NCBI GenBank assembly: GCA_964392765.1
Contig: CAYMRF010000033.1
Coordinates: forward strand, 1-15,087
Direction: 5' to 3'
Origin: BTUB01 sp964392765
GTDB taxonomy: Bacteria; Babelota; Babeliae; Babelales; Vermiphilaceae
DNA: 15,087 nt
Shown: positions 6,078 through 13,118 of the stretch, in pieces
Position numbering within the stretch: the first letter of the stretch is position 1
Layout of the letters: every line of letters starts with the position of its first letter
Made by a program: the position numbers and the translations under genes
The notes under the pieces: generated by a model
The model's input: only the letters and a program-made list of their open reading frames with translations
Told to the model about the DNA's origin: nothing
Database searches by the model: none

Positions 6078-6383
6078 ATGACCCAAAATTATACCGTTAT
6101 GGCTATAGTCACAGCACAACCAGGAAAAGAAGCTGAATTGAAGCAAGTGCTTGCAGAATCTCTCGCGCCAAGTCACCCCGAAGATGCTTGCCTTGAATAC
6201 CGGCTGCATCAGGACAGTAACAATCCTGCCGTATTTTTTTTATACGAAAACTGGAAGAGCAAAGAGCTACATCAACAACAATTCGAAAAACCATACATTC
6301 GTTCATTAATCCAAAAACTCAACAGCTTAGTCATCAAACCAAGTCAAGGATTTTCTGCTGAAGAAGAAATTCAAGCGCAATAA
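6078..6383 (+). CDS. ABM-domain protein, putative quinol monooxygenase (YgiN-like)
   Basis: The product has 101 residues and fits the antibiotic biosynthesis monooxygenase (ABM) dimeric alpha-beta barrel. Residues 5-36 (YTVMAIVTAQPGKEAELKQVLAESLAPSHPED) are the first strand and helix, ACLEYRLHQDSNNPAVFFLYENWKSKELHQQQFEKPYI is the classic core (Y-x-L-x-x-x, FFLYENWKSxxxLxxH-like), and the last helix precedes a short polar tail. Relatives oxidise quinols or small aromatics without metal or cofactor; others are stress or dehalogenase-like. The substrate cannot be read from the sequence. AAAGGGA lies eight bases before ATG. It stands alone, with its own strong terminator, between two mobile-element genes, so it is either cargo or old flanking chromosome. 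Confidence 0.85.
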   Translation: MTQNYTVMAIVTAQPGKEAELKQVLAESLAPSHPEDACLEYRLHQDSNNPAVFFLYENWKSKELHQQQFEKPYIRSLIQKLNSLVIKPSQGFSAEEEIQAQ

Positions 6384-6420
6384 GTATTAATCAAATTAAA
6401 AAGTAAATTTTTAACAATTC

Positions 6421-6452
6421 GGGGCACTTGTAAAAAATAAGTGCCCTTTTTT
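6421..6452 (+). terminator. Strong intrinsic terminator of the ABM gene
   Basis: GGGCACTT (6422-6429) pairs perfectly with AAGTGCCC (6439-6446), followed by T6 (6447-6452). It lies 38 bases after the ABM stop and insulates the recombinase gene downstream. Confidence 0.9.
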
Positions 6453-6543
6453 ACTTAGAAATCTAGCTTTGAAAATATGGCCCTTGCTATTAAACTGCTA
6501 ACGGTTCAGAATTTCTCAACACCTTTAGCGAGTAGACGTATTC

Positions 6544-8001
6544 ATGAAAGCAATTCTCATCGCACGAGTAAGCACTGAAGAACAAAAAGAAGCGGGCAAT
6601 TCATTGCCTGCACAAGTTGCACGGCTTGAGCGTTATTGCCAAAGCAAAGGATTCTCCGTTATTAAAACATGCAGTTTTGGTGAAAGTGCTTATTCCGATA
6701 ACCGCGATGAATTTGATCGCATTCTTGATTTTATAATCGAACAAAAAGATAAATTAGCTATCTGCTGCGATAAAGTTGATCGGCTTACCAGAAATGTATT
6801 TGATAAGCGCGTTTCATTCCTTTATGAAAAAGCACTTAAAGATGAATTAGAATTGCATTTTGTATCCGATGGGCAAATAGTTAATAGCCGAATCTCTGCG
6901 GTTGAGAAATTCCAATTTAATATCAGCCTTGGCCTTGCTCGCTATTATTCAGATGCTATCAGCGATAACATTAAACGAGCTATTGAAGGCAAGCTGCGCA
7001 AAGGAGAATGGCCCGCAAGAGCATCTTATGGGTATTTAAATGTTTCGAGTGCAGATGGCAAGAAAACGATCGTGGTTGATGAATATGCAGCAGCCATAGT
7101 CAAAAAAACTTTTGAACTCTATGCTACCGCCGCCTATTCAATGGAGATCTTACGCTCAAAATTAAAAAACGATTATGGGTTAAAATGGTCCAAAGGATTT
7201 CTTGATAAAGTGCTTAAAGATCATTTCTATTATGGAACCATGGTATGGAAAGGCAAAATGTATCCCCATCGCTATCCTCCCATAATTACCAAAACCCTTT
7301 TTGATGAGGTGCAACAAGTGAAAACAGGATTTAACAAAAAAAGATTTAAATATGCGGGATTGCCTTATATCTATCGCGGACTTATCCGTTGCGCACATTG
7401 CGGATTATCCATAACACCCGAGAAACATAAAGGCCACATCTATTATCATTGCACCCAATATAATGGTAAGCATGGAGCAAAATGGCTGCGAGAAGAAGAG
7501 ATCACCAATCAATTGGCCAATGTATTCAAGCGCATGCAAATGCCACAAGAGATCCTGAAAGATATTGCAGATTCATTAAATCAACTGCATCAAGATAAGA
7601 TTGAGTTTCATAATAAGCACTATACTAAGCTCATTTCCCAACAACAACAGATTACTAAAATGCTGGATAATTTATACATCGATAAATTGAAGGGGAGAAT
7701 TACTGAGAGCGAATATGACAAATTTTACACTTCTTTTTATGATGAAGCCGCTCAAATTAAATCCCAACTCGATCAATTAAATGAAGCGCAAGATAACTAT
7801 TATATTACTGCAAAACACATACTGGAGCTGGTTAACCGAGCGCATGAACTTTTTATCGGTTCTGAAGTTGAGGAAAAACGGCAACTAATTAAGCTTGTAC
7901 TTCAGAACTTGAGATTGGAAGATGATAAGCTGCTCTGGGACGCTCAAAAGCCCTTTGATTCGATTATAAATGTTGCCGATAGTCAACGATGGTGTGCCTG
8001 A
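6544..8001 (+). CDS. Large serine recombinase (site-specific integrase)
   Basis: This 485-residue protein belongs to the resolvase/invertase superfamily, large form. The catalytic domain is at 1-150: Ser10 in ARVSTEEQ is the nucleophile, and DKVDRLTRN (76-84) plus the LARYYSDAISDNIKRAIEGK helix (131-150) carry the conserved arginines and the long E helix. The recombinase domain follows (about 155-265, WPARASYGYL to FDEVQQV). Then comes a zinc ribbon with Cys283, Cys286 and Cys303; no fourth Cys follows, so His310 may serve. A coiled coil covers about 355-420, as expected of integrases that need directional control. The last three codons and the stop lie inside the 3' end of a tRNA-Arg gene on the other strand, the typical placement of an integrase next to its attachment site. 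The ribosome site is weak. The gene looks intact. Confidence 0.92.
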   Translation: MKAILIARVSTEEQKEAGNSLPAQVARLERYCQSKGFSVIKTCSFGESAYSDNRDEFDRILDFIIEQKDKLAICCDKVDRLTRNVFDKRVSFLYEKALKDELELHFVSDGQIVNSRISAVEKFQFNISLGLARYYSDAISDNIKRAIEGKLRKGEWPARASYGYLNVSSADGKKTIVVDEYAAAIVKKTFELYATAAYSMEILRSKLKNDYGLKWSKGFLDKVLKDHFYYGTMVWKGKMYPHRYPPIITKTLFDEVQQVKTGFNKKRFKYAGLPYIYRGLIRCAHCGLSITPEKHKGHIYYHCTQYNGKHGAKWLREEEITNQLANVFKRMQMPQEILKDIADSLNQLHQDKIEFHNKHYTKLISQQQQITKMLDNLYIDKLKGRITESEYDKFYTSFYDEAAQIKSQLDQLNEAQDNYYITAKHILELVNRAHELFIGSEVEEKRQLIKLVLQNLRLEDDKLLWDAQKPFDSIINVADSQRWCA

Positions 8002-8066
8002 TAGGATTCGAACCTATGACCTACGGATTAGAAATCCGTTGCTCTATCCAGCTGAGCTACAGGCAC
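7990..8066 (-). tRNA. tRNA-Arg (anticodon TCT)
   Basis: All 77 bases fit a cloverleaf: acceptor stem GTGCCTG/CAGGCAC, D-arm GCTC/GAGC, anticodon arm ACGGA-TTTCTAA-TCCGT with anticodon TCT (reads AGA), T-arm ATAGG-TTCGAAT-CCTAT, discriminator A and encoded CCA (7992-7990). Its 3' end overlaps the last 12 bases of the convergent recombinase gene, so it is the likely chromosomal integration site. Confidence 0.97.
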
Positions 8067-8100
8067 AATAAATTTCCATGCGAATTTGAAGGATAAGACT

Positions 8101-8128
8101 AGTATACGCAAGTGATTAAATATCGCAA
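8101..8128 (-). promoter_or_regulatory. Promoter of tRNA-Arg
   Basis: Read leftward, TTGCGA (8128-8123) and TATACT (8106-8101) are spaced by 16 bases, with the tRNA 5' end 34 bases beyond the -10. The -10 matches five of six consensus bases. Confidence 0.5.
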
Positions 8129-8132
8129 TAAT

Positions 8133-8170
8133 GAAATAAGGCCCGTCTTGCAACGAGCCTTATTTCTTTT
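8133..8170. terminator. Terminator downstream of the aquaporin gene
   Basis: GAAATAAGGC (8133-8142) and GCCTTATTTC (8157-8166) form a perfect 10-bp stem with a 14-base loop. The stem sits 15 bases past the leftward aquaporin stop and is T-rich on the exit side in that direction. It also has TTTT on the right, so it may work both ways. Confidence 0.65.
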
Positions 8171-8181
8171 AAGAACTAAGC

Positions 8182-8802
8182 TTAGCGCTTTTCATCATAT
8201 CTAAAATAGTTATACATATATGCTGCCAATGCGCCGCCAAGTAATGCGCCAACCACATACATCAATACATTCATGCCATGAAACGGGTGACCTTTTGCAA
8301 GACCAAAGATATGAGAACCCAATGCAATTGCAGGGTTGAATAAGCCGCCGGAAATTGGGCTGCCTAATGCCGCCAATGCAGGAATTGTAAAGCCGATAGC
8401 AAAGCCAAAAACGGTGCTATTTTTGAACTTATCAGAGACACCCACGATAAGCACAACCAGGGCAAGCACAAACGCTAAGAGCACTTCAACCAAGAATGCT
8501 TTACCCAAAGGAGCTACTGGTTCAGTGATAATCAATTGGCCACTTAAATAATATGCCATTGCAAAAGCTGCAACGCCACCTAATACTTGAGCGCCCCAGT
8601 AGCGCAAAATAGATGACCAAAGCCAATTGCCGCGCAAGCCAACCGCTAAGGTAACTGCAGGATTATAGTGGCCGCCAGAGATGTAGCCACCAATATAGAT
8701 CCATGCCATGAGCATGCACGCTATTGCAACAGCATTGCCAGTTAATGCAATGGTGAGCAAGAAAAAGAATGTGCCTAAAAATTCAACAACTAAACGTCTC
8801 AT
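8182..8802 (-). CDS. MIP-family channel (aquaporin-like)
   Basis: The product has 206 residues and six hydrophobic helices. Both half-helix motifs are present: SGGHYNPAV (42-50) and SGGLFNPAIAL (151-161). ATG 8802 is chosen because AAGGAG lies six bases upstream; the longer frame from 8850 would add 16 residues unlike any family member. The protein should be an inner-membrane pore for water or a small neutral solute. The residue after the second NPA is Ile159, where nearly all aquaporins and glycerol channels have the selectivity-filter Arg, so selectivity may be broader. It lies alone, back to back with the DUF885 gene, with its own promoter and terminator. Water versus glycerol cannot be decided. 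Confidence 0.92.
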   Translation of the reverse strand: MRRLVVEFLGTFFFLLTIALTGNAVAIACMLMAWIYIGGYISGGHYNPAVTLAVGLRGNWLWSSILRYWGAQVLGGVAAFAMAYYLSGQLIITEPVAPLGKAFLVEVLLAFVLALVVLIVGVSDKFKNSTVFGFAIGFTIPALAALGSPISGGLFNPAIALGSHIFGLAKGHPFHGMNVLMYVVGALLGGALAAYMYNYFRYDEKR

Positions 8803-8852
8803 CGGAAACTCCTTGAAGAAAAATAAGGGGGGATAAAGGTAACAACACAAAA

Positions 8853-8882
8853 AATCTAGTATTTACCATTTTAATAAGTCAA
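8853..8882 (-). promoter_or_regulatory. Probable promoter of the aquaporin gene
   Basis: Read leftward, TTGACT (8882-8877) is a good -35 and TAGATT (8858-8853) a fair -10, spaced by 18 bases. Transcription would start about 45 bases before ATG 8802. Confidence 0.4.
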
Positions 8883-8961
8883 GACTTGCAAATCCTAGAA
8901 CCAGAGGCCCCATTTGTGTCATAGTGAAAATTGTTTAGACTATTAAAGGGGAGTCAGGGGA

Positions 8962-10920
8962 ATGGCAACACAAAAATTGAATTGTACTGTTTTTTTAACT
9001 ATGGCATGTATAGCAATGAATTCACAAAATTATCAATCTCAAAATAATCCAGCGTCTCATCCACCTAAAGGTCTTTTTTCCCATAAGCCCCACCCACACA
9101 TTTATTGGCATGCCTTAATCCATCTTTCTAAGAATAATAAAGATGCAGCACTTGCTCTCTTGGCCAATACCCCTCAAGAATCAGTTTCACTCGATTTTGA
9201 TGCTGCTGATTCAGTGGAAACATGTTTTGATAAGCTTTTTATTCATTTAGTGGCCAACGATCCTCAGACACTCAGTTTTTTAGGACTTTTTGAATCGATT
9301 GGCATTCGAGATCATAACGCCTATCTTAACGATCTTACAACTTCTGCTTTTGCCCAAGATATGGAAATTAAAAAGAGATGTTTAAGCGCACTTAAAAAAT
9401 TTGACTCCACTACATTAAGTCCTCAACAAGCCATTTCACATACGATTATCACCTGGATGATGGAACATGCGGTTGCCACAGAACCCTTCATGTTCCACGA
9501 TTATAAATTGAATCAAATGTTTGGAATCCTTTCTGATCTTTCCAGCATCTTTACCCGTTTCCATCTTTTGGAATCTCCTGAGGATAGCCAGCTTTATTTA
9601 ACGCGCTTGCAAAAAGTTCCTCAGCAAATTAATGAAATTCTCGAGCTGCTAGAACATCAGAAAAACTGTGGCGTGGTAACCCCTACCTTTGCACTGGAAA
9701 AAGTAATTAAAAGCATCCAACAAACCATCCCGGAACAGCCAACTGAATGTTTTTTGTATACTCATTTGCAAACATCATGCTCAGTAATAAAAGATTGCAA
9801 CACCCAAGAAGTACTCGCACGTGCTCAAGAGATTATGCAAAAAGATGTGTATCCTGCGTATCAGAAATTGCTCGCCTATTGCCAAGAGCTTCTTGAAAGC
9901 TCAAGCAATGTGCATGGCGTTTGGGCATTGCCAAATGGCGATGCATTTTATGCGCACTGCCTTGCTCGCCATACCACTACCCATTTAACCGCCGATGAAA
10001 TTCATGAATTGGGATTGCGCGAAGTTTCTTCAATTCAAAATCAAATGCGAGAAATTTTTGCACGTGAAGGCATTATTGATGCTTCTAAGACTGTAGGCCA
10101 ACTGATGCAAGAATTATCAAAAGATCCTCAATTTTATTTTGCCAATACTCATGAAGGCCGTGCACAATGCCTGGCAGAATATGATGCTATTTTAGAGCGC
10201 TGCCGCAAAGAACTGTATCCTCTTTTTGATATCAAGCCAAAATCACTGGTTAAAGTTGAACCGGTTCCTCATCATGAGCAAGAGGGTGCACCGGGAGCTT
10301 ATTATGTGGGACCATCATTAGATGGTAAGCGTCCAGGAACGTTCTATGCAAATTTGCGTAATATGACTGAAATGCCAAAATTTGGCATGGAAACGTTAGC
10401 CGTTCATGAAGCAGAACCAGGCCACCACTTTCAAATTTCATTGCAACTGGAAATGGATATGCCAATCATGCGCAAATTAGGCGAATTCACCGCATATGTG
10501 GAAGGCTGGGCGCTCTATACAGAAAAATTAGCATACGAACAAAATTTCTACTCATCATCATTTATGCAACTGGGGCATTTGCAAGATGAACTGCTACGCG
10601 CCGTGCGTTTAGTAGTTGATACTGGGATTCACAAAAAACGCTGGACTCGTGAACAAGCGATTGAATATATGGCCAAAAACACTGGTTATTATCTAAATAA
10701 TATTATCACCGAAGTTGAGAGATATTTTGTGATGCCCGGTCAAGCATGCGCGTATAAAATTGGGCAGCTTAAAATATTAGAATTGCGTCAAAAAGCAAAA
10801 GATGCGCTTAAAGAGAAATTTGATATTCGAGCATTTCATAATGTGGTGCTCTCATTAGCAGCCGCACCTCTTACGGTTCTAGATCAAGTGGTTGCTCAAT
10901 ATATACAGGAAAATCAATAG
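8962..10920 (+). CDS. DUF885 family protein, putative zinc metallopeptidase
   Basis: The product has 652 residues, slightly longer than typical DUF885 proteins (about 550-600). The family signature HEAEPGHHFQIS begins at His482 (H482-E483 and H488-H489 are the likely metal ligands and base) and EGWALYTEKL begins at Glu514, giving the second acidic ligand. The region 330-420 (HARHTTTHLTADEIHELG, then the EYDAILERCR helix) is also family-typical. Relatives are thought to be gluzincin-like peptidases or dipeptidases; few have been characterised. The N-terminus (KLNCTVFLTMACIAMNS) is moderately hydrophobic and may be a signal peptide or lipid anchor, unlike many relatives. GGGGAG sits eight bases before ATG. 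Its last 50 bases overlap the convergent secreted-protein gene. Confidence 0.88.
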   Translation: MATQKLNCTVFLTMACIAMNSQNYQSQNNPASHPPKGLFSHKPHPHIYWHALIHLSKNNKDAALALLANTPQESVSLDFDAADSVETCFDKLFIHLVANDPQTLSFLGLFESIGIRDHNAYLNDLTTSAFAQDMEIKKRCLSALKKFDSTTLSPQQAISHTIITWMMEHAVATEPFMFHDYKLNQMFGILSDLSSIFTRFHLLESPEDSQLYLTRLQKVPQQINEILELLEHQKNCGVVTPTFALEKVIKSIQQTIPEQPTECFLYTHLQTSCSVIKDCNTQEVLARAQEIMQKDVYPAYQKLLAYCQELLESSSNVHGVWALPNGDAFYAHCLARHTTTHLTADEIHELGLREVSSIQNQMREIFAREGIIDASKTVGQLMQELSKDPQFYFANTHEGRAQCLAEYDAILERCRKELYPLFDIKPKSLVKVEPVPHHEQEGAPGAYYVGPSLDGKRPGTFYANLRNMTEMPKFGMETLAVHEAEPGHHFQISLQLEMDMPIMRKLGEFTAYVEGWALYTEKLAYEQNFYSSSFMQLGHLQDELLRAVRLVVDTGIHKKRWTREQAIEYMAKNTGYYLNNIITEVERYFVMPGQACAYKIGQLKILELRQKAKDALKEKFDIRAFHNVVLSLAAAPLTVLDQVVAQYIQENQ

Positions 10921-11392
10921 AAGTTGCTCTTTGCGCAGCTTCTTGTTGTTTTTCATGATCTGTGCGAAGAGCGGCCATATCCCGCAGAGCAGCTTGCTCA
11001 TTTATCCTGTCTTGCTCAGCAGCCAGAGCCTTTTGCTCCGCATAAGAGAGTGCGAGAGTATTGTAGAGCGTTAATACCGCCTGTAAGTGCAACTCTTGTT
11101 TATCTTTTAGGATTAGATCGCCTTTTGCAGTTAATGGATAAAGAGCTCCACTATACCCTGATATACCACAAATAGGATGGGTTCCTGCAGGGAAATATCG
11201 CTGAATCACCATACGATATTTTTGATCTCGGATCTCTTTTTTAACATCAACATTATATTTAATCTCAGACGAGCGATCTTTTTTACTAACAATAACCTCT
11301 TTTGACACTTTACCCACAATCGTAAAATTCATAGCCTTAAGAGAAACGCTCCCCCAAAAAGCCAAAACAATAATAAGCAATAATTTATTCAT
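10871..11392 (-). CDS. Secreted hypothetical protein, paralogue 1 of a tandem pair
   Basis: This 173-residue protein starts with a clear signal peptide (MNKLLLIIVLAFWGSVSLKA, cut before MNF). I do not recognise the family. It shares its plan with the next gene (11444-11992): MNF-IV after the signal, a central [IV]-x-R-x-[FI]-PAG-[TK]-HPI motif (RYFPAGTHPI, residues 65-74), a short G-A-[LI]-[YF]-P strand, then LH followed by a helical, Glu/Gln-rich tail (AEQKALAAEQDRINEQAALRDM). The last 50 bases run antisense through the DUF885 3' end. The 51-base gap to the paralogue suggests one leftward transcript. It is probably periplasmic or exported. Confidence 0.75.
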   Translation of the reverse strand: MNKLLLIIVLAFWGSVSLKAMNFTIVGKVSKEVIVSKKDRSSEIKYNVDVKKEIRDQKYRMVIQRYFPAGTHPICGISGYSGALYPLTAKGDLILKDKQELHLQAVLTLYNTLALSYAEQKALAAEQDRINEQAALRDMAALRTDHEKQQEAAQRATSIDFPVYIEQPLDLEP

Positions 11393-11443
11393 AATAACAA
11401 TCTTTCAATAGATAATTACGGCAACACACTCACTCTAAGCTAC

Positions 11444-11992
11444 TTAATTGGCTTGCTGATTGTAGCAATTAGCGGCTTCTTGTGCTTTTAATTTTTGATG
11501 CATTTTTTGTTGAGATCTCATTCTTTCTAATTGATCTCTTTTATGATTTCTCTCAACAAGCATAGCACGAAGTTGTTCATCAAGCGCTGCATTGCGATTT
11601 ATTTCTTGTTGTATGTATCTGGTAGAAAATGTATTAAAAACTTGCCCAACACAATCCGGATGGAGCACCTGTTTTTCACTCTCAAGAGCTTTATTTCCTT
11701 TCACCGGAAAAATAGCGCCCTTAATATGTGGTTGATTTAAAATAGGATGTTTGCCTGCAGGTATTTGTCGCTCAATCACCAAAAAATGTTGTGAGTCCAG
11801 GGGCTTTCCATCTTTAAGGAGCTTTTCATACTTAATGTTATCTATTATCCACGCCTTAAATTCAATTTTAGAATAGCCTTTTGCATCACTTGGGTATTCC
11901 ATTCTTTCTACCGCACTCACAATCTTAAAATTCATGCCCTGCAGGGACACACTTGTTAAAAAAGCGAAAAGAACAACAACTGATTTATTCAT
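11444..11992 (-). CDS. Secreted hypothetical protein, paralogue 2 of a tandem pair
   Basis: This 182-residue protein has a signal peptide (MNKSVVVLFAFLTSVSLQG, then MNF). It is paralogous to the gene at 10871-11392. It contains VIERQIPAGKHPI and KGAIFPVKG where the other has VIQRYFPAGTHPI and SGALYPLTA, followed by a C-terminal coiled-coil-like region (about 130-175) rich in Arg, Gln and Glu. It would be the first gene of the leftward pair. The ribosome site is weak (AGGG at about 12 bases). No known domain is recognised and no function is proposed. Confidence 0.75.
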   Translation of the reverse strand: MNKSVVVLFAFLTSVSLQGMNFKIVSAVERMEYPSDAKGYSKIEFKAWIIDNIKYEKLLKDGKPLDSQHFLVIERQIPAGKHPILNQPHIKGAIFPVKGNKALESEKQVLHPDCVGQVFNTFSTRYIQQEINRNAALDEQLRAMLVERNHKRDQLERMRSQQKMHQKLKAQEAANCYNQQAN

Positions 11993-12178
11993 AATAAAAA
12001 TGCCCTAAAAAAATAATAATATTGATTAATTAAAAATTGAATAGAAGATTAATATACCAAAAAAATGGCTAAAACAAAGCAAAAAAGCGTTAAAATCCTA
12101 TTAAATCAAATAATCTAAAAAACCCTTATTATGGGGCAAATTTGGCCTATTCCTCGTGATTTTTAACATATTTTCTAT

Positions 12179-12209
12179 TTGACAATTATTTATAGCCTGG
12201 TAGTATATT
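12179..12209 (+). promoter_or_regulatory. Promoter of the DUF4258 gene
   Basis: A perfect -35 TTGACA (12179-12184) lies 19 bases before TATATT (12204-12209). A small hairpin, AAGCC/GGCTT, follows in the leader. The divergent gap 11993-12269 otherwise holds only AT-rich sequence, which must also contain the leftward promoter of the secreted paralogue pair. Confidence 0.5.
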
Positions 12210-12269
12210 ATAAAGGTATAAAAAGCCGTCCTAGGCTTATATAAATTAGGGCAAAAATGGAGATTTACT

Positions 12270-13058
12270 ATGAAAAAAAATGCAATAATGCGAATGATTA
12301 TTAAGTACGGACTACTAATGATGGCTTTTCCTTCACTTTCAATGGGGATGGCATCGGGTTTAAAAAATAACGATAAATATCGCTTCACAAAACATTCCAT
12401 AATTAGAATTATTGAGCGAAATATTAGTCCTGAAGATGTTTTGGGGACAATAAAGAATGGAATCCGCCATGACTCAAAAAATACAAGACTTTATGTTGAT
12501 AACAAAACAGAAATGTGTGTTGTTGTCAGCCCAAAAAGTAATTTGATTATTACTGCTTATCGAAAGCTTAATCGACCAAAGCAGCAGTTTAACAAACCAA
12601 AGCAAAATTTATATGATGATTTTGATGTTAATAGCCAAGACAATATTAAAGAACTTAAAAGTATTTATTGCTCACTTTTGAAGCTTTCAAGAAAACCTTC
12701 AAGAACTGAAAATGATAATAATCAATCTAAAAAACTTAAAAAAGAATTTTCCGAGATTAAGAAAAAGAATGTAACTAGAGAAGAATTTCGTCAAGCCCGT
12801 TTGAGCAGTCGTTTAAGGTCAAAAAAAGCAAATGAACTTTTACATTCAAAGACCTATCAATCGAACAAAATAAAGACAAAAAAATGTACGCGCTTGGACA
12901 AGTTAATAAATGAGGCGAAATATTTCAATTATTATGCAGAACCTAAAACGGGTAAAGAAATAGATAATGAACCGCTAAATCAAGGAAATTACGAGAAAAA
13001 ATCTAAGCGAAGACCAATTACTTTGGCAGAATATTTTCCTGAAAAAGAAACTGAATAA
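12270..13058 (+). CDS. Secreted protein with DUF4258 (RNase-toxin-like) domain
   Basis: The product has 262 residues. Residues 1-26 form a signal peptide ending PSLSMGMAS. Residues 37-100 match the DUF4258 pattern: F-T-K-H42 followed by R46, E49-R50 (FTKHSIIRIIERNI), then VLGTIKNGI, a beta strand MCVVVSPKSN, and LIITAYRK (92-99). This small domain resembles RelE/BECR-type RNase toxins and occurs in bacterial toxin systems. The remaining 160 residues are Lys/Arg-rich and largely disordered or helical (LSRKPSRT, KKLKKEFSEIKKKN), ending in ITLAEYFPEK. GGAG lies eight bases before ATG. With a secretion signal and no adjacent antitoxin, a role outside the cell, as an effector on a host or rival, is a reasonable inference. 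The domain assignment is by eye. Confidence 0.6.
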   Translation: MKKNAIMRMIIKYGLLMMAFPSLSMGMASGLKNNDKYRFTKHSIIRIIERNISPEDVLGTIKNGIRHDSKNTRLYVDNKTEMCVVVSPKSNLIITAYRKLNRPKQQFNKPKQNLYDDFDVNSQDNIKELKSIYCSLLKLSRKPSRTENDNNQSKKLKKEFSEIKKKNVTREEFRQARLSSRLRSKKANELLHSKTYQSNKIKTKKCTRLDKLINEAKYFNYYAEPKTGKEIDNEPLNQGNYEKKSKRRPITLAEYFPEKETE

Positions 13059-13079
13059 TTATATTATTCGGTAATATAA
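13059..13079 (+). other. AT-rich hairpin right after the DUF4258 stop
   Basis: TTATATTA (13059-13066) pairs with TAATATAA (13072-13079) over a TTCGG loop. There is no T-run, so it is more likely an mRNA-stabilising or partial terminator element between the DUF4258 and PLD genes. Confidence 0.4.
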
Positions 13080-13118
13080 AACTTCCCTAAGCTTTGATTA
13101 GAGCAAATTGGAGAAATC

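Noticed and set aside
8336..8551. Forward 71-codon frame inside the aquaporin gene
   Set aside because: Shadow of a clearly conserved channel gene; no ribosome site or family sign.
10924..11175. Forward 83-codon frame just after the DUF885 gene
   Set aside because: It is antisense to the secreted protein gene, which has a signal peptide and a paralogue next door; the forward frame has neither.
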